Assembly: GCA_013202595.1 (NCBI GenBank) | Contig: JABMPV010000257.1 | Span: 1-10,641, forward strand | Length of the DNA stretch: 10,641 bases | Source of the DNA: a bacterium | GTDB taxonomy: Bacteria; Actinomycetota; Acidimicrobiia; Spongiisociales; UBA11373 | Direction of reading: 5' to 3' | Shown here: positions 1-5,752 of the stretch, one piece after another | Numbering within the stretch: position 1 is the first letter of the stretch | Layout of the letters: each line of letters begins with the position of its first letter | Translations under genes and position numbers: made by a program | Notes under the pieces: generated by a model | Database searches by the model: none | What the model saw: the letters and a program-made list of their open reading frames with translations, nothing else | Told to the model about the DNA's origin: nothing

Positions 1-360
1 GGCCTTCGCAGTGGCGGCCTTCGAATCCGAATGGATCCAGGCGCAGTGCTCGCGGACGTTGACCATCTGGAATAGGTACGGGTTCAGCCCGGATCGCTCG
101 ACTGCCCCCCGGAAGGTGATCTCGTGCATCATCGGTGAGCAGGCCGCCACGACGACGCGGTCGAGGCCCTTTTCCCTGATGTCGTCACCGATGAGCATCT
201 GGCCCGGCTCCGAGCACATGAACTCGTAGTTGCGGGCGACGCTGATCCCGGGCAGACCCGCGACGTATTGCGTGACCTCCTCGACGTCCACGGTTCCGGC
301 GATATTCGAACCGCAGTGGCAGATGTAGAAGCCGACCTTGCCGGTTTCCTCGTCGCTCAT
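1..360 (-). CDS. hdrA: HdrA, heterodisulfide reductase-like subunit A (N-terminal 120 residues, cut by window edge)
   Basis: Reading the minus strand from the ATG at 360 gives an open frame that runs off the window with no stop, so only the first 120 residues are visible. They match the HdrA N-terminal domain: CHCGSNIAG at residues 14-22, MCSEPGQ at 48-54, AACSPMMHE at 72-80, and NVREHCAW at 101-108. Cysteines 14, 16, 49, 74 and 106 correspond to the positions that hold the N-terminal iron-sulfur cluster in HdrA. In the family, HdrA is the cytoplasmic FAD subunit that splits or merges electron pairs and hands electrons to HdrC and HdrB. The FAD domain and ferredoxin-like clusters lie beyond the window. 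The start is preceded by TGGAGCCTGAG, a modest ribosome site, and an in-frame TGA lies just upstream, so no longer start is possible. The gene follows etfD after 260 bases and probably has its own promoter with a CRP/FNR-like site. Family assignment is secure; the exact HdrA subtype is not. Confidence 0.95.
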   Translation of the reverse strand, partial: MSDEETGKVGFYICHCGSNIAGTVDVEEVTQYVAGLPGISVARNYEFMCSEPGQMLIGDDIREKGLDRVVVAACSPMMHEITFRGAVERSGLNPYLFQMVNVREHCAWIHSDSKAATAKA

Positions 361-620
361 CTCAGGCTCCAGTCATGGCTTTGCACCCCTCGGTGCTCGA
401 AGGCTCAAAGGGCCGGCTGCCGGGATCCACCGGCGACCGGACGAACAGGCAGAACTCCCCCACCCATCGAAGTTTGTGATTTGGTTCACAAGCACTCTCT
501 CAAACGTTTCACCAAAGACGCCCGCCGACCAGGGGCCAAAGCCCCATTTCTCTTCGACCGGCCGAGATTCGGTCGCTTGCACACCCGATCCCTGTTCCGA
601 CCGGCCACGCCGGCGCCAAA
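361..620. other. Intergenic region between etfD and hdrA, probable hdrA promoter
   Basis: This 260-base gap separates the end of etfD from the hdrA start, and no convincing gene was found in it. It holds the CRP/FNR-like palindrome at 474-491. It also holds a 12-bp imperfect palindrome at 500-511 (TCAAACGTTTCA, with an 8-bp perfect core at 502-509 and a central CG reminiscent of LacI-family operators). A GC-rich 6-bp stem lies at 555-575 (CGACCG/CGGTCG around a 9-base loop) just past the etfD stop. The stem has no T-run in the minus direction, so it is at best a weak terminator. No clear -10 hexamer was found between the palindrome and hdrA. Confidence 0.55.
474..491. promoter_or_regulatory. 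CRP/FNR/GlxR-like operator upstream of hdrA
   Basis: The sequence shows TTGTGA, a six-base spacer (TTTGGT), then TCACAA, a perfect inverted repeat of 6-bp arms. The TGTGA-N6-TCACA core equals the known consensus of E. coli CRP and of actinobacterial GlxR. The centre lies about 122 bases upstream of the hdrA ATG on the minus strand. The same half-sites and spacing recur at 5607-5624. Inferred role: binding site for a CRP/FNR-family regulator encoded outside the window. Whether it activates or represses cannot be told from the sequence. Confidence 0.7.
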
Positions 621-2579
621 TCAGAGCGCCTCATGGACCAGCTCGATCAGATCCTTGACGACCAGACGATCCTCCAGACCGGCCGTCTTGAGAGCATCGG
701 AGTACATCACGTAGTCCTTGGGGCAGGTGACCACCAGGATGTCGACCCCATCGAGGCGGGCGGCCTCATCGACCCGCATCTCAGCGGGGCGCTTCTCGAC
801 TTCTCCCTCCGCCATCCAGATCCGGCCGCCGCCCGCCCCGCAACACAGCGCCCGATCTCCGGTCCGGGGCATCTCCACGATCCGGCATCCGGTCGCCGCG
901 ATCACCCGGCGGGGCGCCTCGTAGACGCCGTTGTAGCGGCCCAGATAGCAGGGGTCGTGGTAGGTGACGGTGCGGCCCAGTCGATTCTCGAAGACGAGGT
1001 CGCCGGCGGTGATCAGCTGATCGAGCAACTCGGTGTAGTGCAGCACGGGCCGATCGCCGTTCACCCCGGGCGGATACTCGTTCTTGAGCACGCTGTACGT
1101 ATGCGGGTCGGTGGTGACGATCGCCTTATAGTCGGAGCGGCTCAGCGATTTCACGTTCTGCTCGACCAGCAACTCGAAGAGGCCTTCCTCGCCGGCCCGC
1201 CGGACATCGTTGCCGGCGTTCCGCTCTCCGTCATACATGACGCCGAAATTGAGCCCGGCCCGGTGGAACACTTCGGCCGTCTGGTGAACCACCGGAGTGA
1301 GCGTGGTGTTGAACGATGCGTAGTCGCCGACGAACCAGAGGTACTCGACGGCTTCCTTGCGGGCATCCTTGACGCCGGCCTCGACTCCACGGGTCCACTT
1401 GGCTCGTGCCCGATCAGATTGCCCGAACGAGTTGCCGTAGCGCCCCAGGTTGGCCATCGCCTCCTGCAGCATGTCGTCCATCCGGCCTTCCATAACGAGA
1501 TGCCGGCGCATATCGACGATCGGGGTGACGTGCTCAACGAACAGCGGGCATTCCTGGTCGCAGGCATAACAGGTGGTGCAGGCCCACAGCACCTCGTCCG
1601 AGACCAACCCGTTGGGTGACTCCGCCGGACCGTCGAAGTCGGCTTTGAGGGTGTCTCGGAGATCCATGATCAGTCGCTTCGGCGACAGCGGCAGACCCTC
1701 GGCATAGGCCGGGCACACATCCTGGCACCGGCCGCACTCGGTGCAGGTGAGGAAGTCGAGCATCTGGCGCCAGCGAAACTGCTCAATCTTCTCGACGCCG
1801 AGGTCCCCGTTGTCGGCGACGGCGGGAAGGCGTCCCGGCGGCTCCAGGTTGCGCAGGAACACCGCGGGAATCGACGTGACCACGTGGAAGTGCTTCCCCA
1901 TCGGTAACTCGACGAGGAAGAGCAGCACCACCCCCAGGTGGATCCAGTAGGCCGTTTCCTCGACGGCCTCCAACGTTCCCTCGGCCAGACCCCCGAACAG
2001 CCCCCCGAACAGCGCCGATATGGGCCTCCACAACTCGAGATCGTCGACACCCCGCTCGATGCGGATGCCGTTCATGATGAGAAGGCTCACCACGATCACG
2101 AGGATGAACAGCAGGACCATCACGCCCTGCGATTGATGGCTGCCCTCGTACCGCTCGGGCTTCACGATCACACGCAGGTAGAGGGCATAGAGCACCGCTC
2201 CCAGGACGAGGACGGCGGCGATGTCCTGGGCCAGTGCCAAGGGACCGAACTCGCCGATTCCGGGGATCACGAACTCCGGATCGTTGAAGGCGAGCAGGCC
2301 TTCGAAGAGGGCCTGCACGATCGTCAGGAAAAGGAAGAGAAAGCCCCAGAAGAGCAGGCAATGGGCGACGCCGGGAGCCGGGAACCGGAACAAACGGCGC
2401 TGCCCGCCGACAAACGCAACCACTCCCTTCGTCCGCTCTGCCCAATCACGGAACGGGCCGCTCGAGCGGCCACGCCGCAGCCGCACCCACAACAGGCGAT
2501 AGAGATAGAAGCCGAAGACACCGAAGGCCGCGAGGATCGCGGACAGCGCCACCACGGATTTGACGTCTTCGTAGGTCAT
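621..2579 (-). CDS. etfD: EtfD/FadF-type membrane ETF:(mena)quinone oxidoreductase with heme b, two [4Fe-4S] and CCG-type domains
   Basis: This 652-aa protein takes electrons from reduced EtfAB and passes them to membrane quinone. Five hydrophobic helices are visible at about residues 8-29, 71-94, 112-138, 151-170 and 208-228. They form a NarI-like membrane domain; H73, H148, H214, H230 and H232 are candidate heme ligands. Two ferredoxin motifs follow: C279, C282, C285, C289 and C334, C337, C340, C344. The C-terminal half carries two CCG-type domains. The first is degenerate: FVGDYAS at 416-422 has D419 where a cysteine is usual, and TDPHTY at 490-495 replaces the CxxC pair. The second keeps C543, C579-C580 and C619 but lacks the last cysteine (CPKDY). 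It lies 15 bases after etfA with GGAGAAGG before the ATG, so it belongs to the etfBA operon. The same arrangement next to etfBA is known from mycobacterial EtfD and from the DUF224 membrane protein of Syntrophomonas. Family is certain; the quinone acceptor is inferred. Confidence 0.93.
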   Translation of the reverse strand: MTYEDVKSVVALSAILAAFGVFGFYLYRLLWVRLRRGRSSGPFRDWAERTKGVVAFVGGQRRLFRFPAPGVAHCLLFWGFLFLFLTIVQALFEGLLAFNDPEFVIPGIGEFGPLALAQDIAAVLVLGAVLYALYLRVIVKPERYEGSHQSQGVMVLLFILVIVVSLLIMNGIRIERGVDDLELWRPISALFGGLFGGLAEGTLEAVEETAYWIHLGVVLLFLVELPMGKHFHVVTSIPAVFLRNLEPPGRLPAVADNGDLGVEKIEQFRWRQMLDFLTCTECGRCQDVCPAYAEGLPLSPKRLIMDLRDTLKADFDGPAESPNGLVSDEVLWACTTCYACDQECPLFVEHVTPIVDMRRHLVMEGRMDDMLQEAMANLGRYGNSFGQSDRARAKWTRGVEAGVKDARKEAVEYLWFVGDYASFNTTLTPVVHQTAEVFHRAGLNFGVMYDGERNAGNDVRRAGEEGLFELLVEQNVKSLSRSDYKAIVTTDPHTYSVLKNEYPPGVNGDRPVLHYTELLDQLITAGDLVFENRLGRTVTYHDPCYLGRYNGVYEAPRRVIAATGCRIVEMPRTGDRALCCGAGGGRIWMAEGEVEKRPAEMRVDEAARLDGVDILVVTCPKDYVMYSDALKTAGLEDRLVVKDLIELVHEAL

Positions 2580-2594
2580 CCCTTCTCCAGTTTG

Positions 2595-3569
2595 CTAGCC
2601 GGCCCCGGCCGCCTTGACCTTGTCAATCAGCTCCGGCAGGAGGTCGAGCAGATCGGCCTCGGTGCCGTAGTGGGCGACGTCGAATATCGGGGCCGCCGGG
2701 TCGGTGTTCACTGCGATGACCGTTGCGCTGGACGCCATCCCTTCGACGTGTTCGGGTGCACCGCTCACTCCGAGCGCCAGGTAGACCTTCGGCTCAACCC
2801 GCTTGCCGGACTTGCCGACCATTTGCGAACTGGGCAGCCAGCCCTGATCGATGATCGGTCGAGATGCGCAGAGTGCCCCACCGAGGGCTTGGGCCAGCTC
2901 CTCCGCCAACTCAACATTCTCTTCGAGTTGGATCCCTCGCCCGATGGCAACGAGCACATCTTCCTTCGTGATGTCGATCTCGCCTATCTCCGGCTCGACG
3001 TATCTCTTGAGGGCCACCCGGGGTTCGCCGAACGCGGGGGCCGGAATGGTCTCGATCGGTGCGGCCGTCTCGCTGCGCCCATCGTCCGGCCGGTGTCCGC
3101 CCGGCACCATGCTCACCACGACCGTCGATTCGGGGAGGGCGGATTCGACGAAGATCTTCCCCCCGCAGATCTGGCTCACCACCCTGATCTGATCGTCGGC
3201 GGCACGAACGGTATGGCACCGGCCCACCAGCGGCAGCCCGAGCCGTCCCGACAGGCATCCGGCGATTTCCGCCCCCATCGAGGTGTCCCCGAACAACACC
3301 GCCCTCGGCGTCTGCGAATCGATCAGGCCGGCGAGGGTGGCGATGTACAGGTCCGGCGAATAGTCGCCCGCGGCCGGATCGTCGATCGACAGGATTCGGT
3401 CGGCCGCCAGCCCAGCGGCCAGGCCCTGTACGTCGTGCCCCAGCAATACGCCGACGACCTCCCCACCCGTCTGCTCGGCGATGACCCGAGCCGCCGCCAG
3501 CGAGATGAGGGTGATCTCTGCAACCTCACCTCGCAGGTGCTCGATGAAGACGTGGATGTCGTCGCTCAT
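2595..3569 (-). CDS. etfA: Electron transfer flavoprotein alpha subunit
   Basis: This 324-aa protein is a full-length EtfA. It binds FAD and, with EtfB, shuttles electrons from acyl-CoA and other flavin dehydrogenases to an ETF:quinone oxidoreductase. The C-terminal FAD domain (about 203-324) shows the family signature: SRPIIDQGWLPSS at 236-248, VGKSGK at 251-256, ALGVSGAPEH at 265-274, and NTDPAAPIFDVAHYG at 288-302. The N-terminal domain (1-200) has the expected Rossmann-like pattern, including DTSMGAEIAGCLSGRL at 95-110. The ATG at 3569 is preceded by GAGGAGGGGGG, a strong ribosome site that begins at the etfB stop codon, so the two genes are translationally linked. etfD follows 15 bases downstream. 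No odd residues or breaks were seen. Whether this ETF takes part in electron bifurcation cannot be read from this subunit alone. Confidence 0.97.
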   Translation of the reverse strand: MSDDIHVFIEHLRGEVAEITLISLAAARVIAEQTGGEVVGVLLGHDVQGLAAGLAADRILSIDDPAAGDYSPDLYIATLAGLIDSQTPRAVLFGDTSMGAEIAGCLSGRLGLPLVGRCHTVRAADDQIRVVSQICGGKIFVESALPESTVVVSMVPGGHRPDDGRSETAAPIETIPAPAFGEPRVALKRYVEPEIGEIDITKEDVLVAIGRGIQLEENVELAEELAQALGGALCASRPIIDQGWLPSSQMVGKSGKRVEPKVYLALGVSGAPEHVEGMASSATVIAVNTDPAAPIFDVAHYGTEADLLDLLPELIDKVKAAGAG

Positions 3570-3582
3570 GATTCCCCCCTCC

Positions 3583-4350
3583 TCACAGCAAGCCTTGTTC
3601 GGACAGGATCTCGACGATCCGGGCGGCGACCTCGTCGTCGGCTCCGGTCAGCATCGTCGCCGCCTCGCCGACCTCGGGGGTGAACATCGAGATCACCCCA
3701 GGGGCACCCGTCGTATCCGGCTGCTCGGCTTCCCGGTCAACGATGGTGGCGGTCTTCATCGCCTGGCGGATTCGGCTGATCGCCAGGTAGCGGGGGGGCT
3801 CCTCTGAGGCCTGGATGCCCAGCACCGCCGGCAGAGCGATCTCCATCTCCGCCGCCAGCCCGCCCGGGTACTCCTTCATCACCCGGCAGACGCCATCCTC
3901 GGTTTGCACTCCCGACAGGTAGCCGACATACGGCATCCCCATTTCCTCGGCGAGCAGCGGGCCCAGCGATCCGTCGAGGTCGTTGTGCGCCTGCACCCCG
4001 GTCAGCACCAAGTCGGGCTCCAGATCGCGGAGGACCGCCGCAAAGACGCGGGCCAGTGTGTGGTTGCCCGGGGCGTCCTCGAACGAGATTCCGCGGAGTC
4101 GGATCAGGCGATCGGATCCCTTGGCGGCTGCGGCGTACAACACGTCCTCGGCACCGTCGCCCTCGGCAGTGACCACGGTCACGTCTCCGCCGCCGCGCTC
4201 TTTCAGCAGCAGCGCCTGCTCAAGGGCATGCTCGTCGACCTCGTTGATGATCAGCCGCAGCCAGGTCGTGTCCAGCGCTGTGCCGGTCGCATCGATCTCG
4301 AGTTCTTCCACGAGATCGGGGACTAGCTTGATCAGTACCGCGATGTTCAT
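3583..4350 (-). CDS. etfB: Electron transfer flavoprotein beta subunit
   Basis: This 255-aa protein is a complete EtfB (FixA-like) partner of EtfA. Diagnostic stretches are IKLVPD at 7-12, NEVDEHALEQALLLKE at 36-51, AAAKGSDRLIRL at 74-85, and the nucleotide-binding loop LTGVQAHNDLDGSLGP at 116-131. LPAVLGIQ at 173-180 and PPRYLAISRIRQAMK at 185-199 follow. The loop reads QAHNDLDGSLGP in place of the QAxDxDxxQxGP wording of the best-studied ETFs, a variant that also appears in other actinobacterial and Chloroflexota homologues. This leaves open whether the nucleotide is AMP (plain carrier) or a flavin (bifurcating type). The gene starts 13 bases after the stop of the HdrD-like gene with AAAGGGG upstream, consistent with one operon in the order HdrD-like, etfB, etfA, etfD. 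Confidence 0.96.
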   Translation of the reverse strand: MNIAVLIKLVPDLVEELEIDATGTALDTTWLRLIINEVDEHALEQALLLKERGGGDVTVVTAEGDGAEDVLYAAAAKGSDRLIRLRGISFEDAPGNHTLARVFAAVLRDLEPDLVLTGVQAHNDLDGSLGPLLAEEMGMPYVGYLSGVQTEDGVCRVMKEYPGGLAAEMEIALPAVLGIQASEEPPRYLAISRIRQAMKTATIVDREAEQPDTTGAPGVISMFTPEVGEAATMLTGADDEVAARIVEILSEQGLL

Positions 4351-4363
4351 TGCCGCCCCTTTG

Positions 4364-5575
4364 CTACCCGTCCATCGCCTCCACCAGTAGTTCGGCGATA
4401 TCTCTGACGATCAAATCTCCCGCACCTGCGACGGTCTTCGTCGCGTCTTCGAACCTGGGCGCTTCGTACGGGCACGCCAGTGCCAGGATCTCGGCGCCGG
4501 CGTCGACGGCTTCGCTCACTCGCCACTCCGAGGGGCGGACCCGACCCTTCTCCCACAGGAATCCGTCGAGCCACATGCCGCCACCGCCGCGACCGCAGCA
4601 CAGGCTGGCCTGGCGGGTATGGCGCATCTCGACGAGGGTCACGCCGGGGATCGCCTCGAGCAACCGACGCGGCTGTTCATAGACACCATTGGCCCGGCCC
4701 AGGTAGCACGGATCGTGATAGGCAACCGTCGCGTCGATCCGTCCGGTGAGCAACGGACGGAGTCGGTCCAGGTTGTCGGCGAGGAACTGGGTGTAGTGGC
4801 GCGTCGGGTAGGCGATGTCGAGTCCCGGGTACTCGTTGAGGAACGCGTTGTATGCATGCGGGTCTGCGGTGACGATCTCCCCGAACTCGTACTGGCTGAG
4901 GGCCTTGGCGTTCTTGTCGGCCAGCATCTCGAACAACCCGCGTTCGCCGGCGAGTCGCTGCGAGTCACCGTCACTGGTCTCTTCGGCACCGAGAATCCCG
5001 AAGTCCACATCCAACGCTCGGAACACCTTGGCCAGAGCCACCGTCGCGAGCTGAGCCCGCGGATGGTGCGATGCGTAGTCGCCCACGAACCAGAGGGCCT
5101 CGACAGGGCGTCGCAACTCGCGCATCACTGGAACATCGATCCCGGCCTTCTCCACCCACGCGGCCCGGCGCCGCGGCGACTCGCCGAGCGGATTCCCATA
5201 CCGCTGCGATTTCTCGAGCGCGTCCTGCAGTTCAACCGGGGTGTTGCCGGCCAGGACCATCTCCTCCTTGGCAACCGTCATCAACCCATCCGTCAGCGGG
5301 ATCTGAGCCGGGCAGACGTCGGCACACGCATGGCACGACACACACAACCAGATCGAATCGTGTGAGAGGACCTCCTCGAACATCCCAGCCCGCAGTGCAG
5401 CGATCATCTTGTGCGGCGGGAAGTCCATCAGGTAGCCGACCGGACAGGTCCCGCTGCAGAGCCCGCACTGGAGGCACGCCCGAATCCTCTCACCGTTCTC
5501 GATGTCGAGGAGTCGGTGCTCCAGGGACTCCGTGAACGACCTCTCGGCGTCGATCGCGACCGCCACGCCACTCAC
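4364..5575 (-). CDS. Soluble HdrC/HdrD-like iron-sulfur protein (HdrC-like N-terminus, EtfD-like CCG C-terminus)
   Basis: This 403-aa protein has no membrane segment, so it should be cytoplasmic. Residues 30-100 resemble HdrC: C34, C37, C40, C44 and C78, C81, C84, C88 form two [4Fe-4S] motifs, joined by a linker (LMDFPPHKMIAAL, then RAGMFEEVL) that closely parallels HdrC at 8591-9166. Residues 155-403 resemble the end of EtfD: LWFVGDYAS at 161-169, TADPHAY at 236-242, HDPCYLGR at 287-294, LCCGRGGGGMW at 325-335, and CPYEA at 368-372. As in EtfD, the first CCG domain has lost its cysteines and the second lacks the final one. The start is GTG at 5575; an in-frame TGA just upstream excludes a longer form, and AGAGG precedes it. 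It is the first gene of the etfBA-etfD operon. Likely role: electron carrier between EtfAB and an Hdr or quinone partner. HdrD/GlcF/LutA-like names are possible; the substrate is unknown. Confidence 0.88.
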   Translation of the reverse strand: MSGVAVAIDAERSFTESLEHRLLDIENGERIRACLQCGLCSGTCPVGYLMDFPPHKMIAALRAGMFEEVLSHDSIWLCVSCHACADVCPAQIPLTDGLMTVAKEEMVLAGNTPVELQDALEKSQRYGNPLGESPRRRAAWVEKAGIDVPVMRELRRPVEALWFVGDYASHHPRAQLATVALAKVFRALDVDFGILGAEETSDGDSQRLAGERGLFEMLADKNAKALSQYEFGEIVTADPHAYNAFLNEYPGLDIAYPTRHYTQFLADNLDRLRPLLTGRIDATVAYHDPCYLGRANGVYEQPRRLLEAIPGVTLVEMRHTRQASLCCGRGGGGMWLDGFLWEKGRVRPSEWRVSEAVDAGAEILALACPYEAPRFEDATKTVAGAGDLIVRDIAELLVEAMDG

Positions 5576-5606
5576 CGCCTCTCATCATCGGCCCAATTGA
5601 GGTATC

Positions 5607-5624
5607 TTGTGAATTGCTTCACAA
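5607..5624. promoter_or_regulatory. CRP/FNR/GlxR-like operator in the divergent promoter region
   Basis: The sequence is TTGTGA-ATTGCT-TCACAA. The matching arms extend inward and outward to 8 bp (CTTGTGAA-N4-TTCACAAG, 5606-5625), making it a more perfect palindrome than the site at 474-491. It lies between the divergent HdrD-like gene (GTG at 5575) and kinase gene (GTG at 5753). Its centre is about 41 bases from the HdrD-like start codon. If the protein activates at the classic -41.5 position, transcription would begin at or very near the GTG, giving a leaderless mRNA; GATGAT at 5589-5584 on the minus strand is a weak candidate -10. A mirrored weak -10 (TACCAC, 5644-5649) exists on the plus strand. 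Palindrome is certain, function inferred. Confidence 0.75.
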
Positions 5625-5716
5625 GAACCATCCACCTGACGACTACCACAGTGAGACCCCATCGTGTTAGGGCCCAAAGACCGTTTTTCGGCGATCGAGT
5701 GGAGGCCGGTGGCCGG

Positions 5717-5734
5717 GACGCCGCAAAGGTCGTC
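5717..5734 (+). other. Small hairpin in the kinase 5' leader
   Basis: GACGCC and GGTCGTC pair around a GCAAA loop with a single bulged T, giving a 6-bp stem that ends about 18 bases before the GTG at 5753. It sits in the roughly 130-base non-coding leader between the palindrome and the kinase start, next to the GC-rich run at 5701-5716. It could affect translation of the kinase or be chance in GC-rich DNA. Low confidence. Confidence 0.25.
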
Positions 5735-5752
5735 ACCCCAGATAGGACACTC

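Noticed and set aside
555..575. Rho-independent terminator after etfD
   Set aside because: The 6-bp stem with a 9-base loop has no T-run on the minus strand, so termination here is not supported beyond position.
268..714. Plus-strand open frames at 268-714 and 338-658
   Set aside because: They span the hdrA start, the promoter gap and the etfD end, and their composition is Arg/Pro/Ser-rich with no domain.
633..1619. 328-codon plus-strand open frame opposite etfD
   Set aside because: It is the antisense shadow of the EtfD C-terminal domains, whose cysteine motifs read clearly on the minus strand; long antisense frames are expected at this GC.
1938..3683. 581-codon plus-strand open frame across etfD, etfA and etfB
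   Set aside because: It covers the ends of three well-identified minus-strand genes and is rich in Arg, Asp, Gln and His with no recognisable domain.
5411..5752. Upstream extension of the kinase gene to an ATG-type start at 5411
   Set aside because: It would overlap the HdrD-like gene by 165 bases and read through the palindrome; the added residues have no domain character, and a ribosome site precedes the GTG at 5753.
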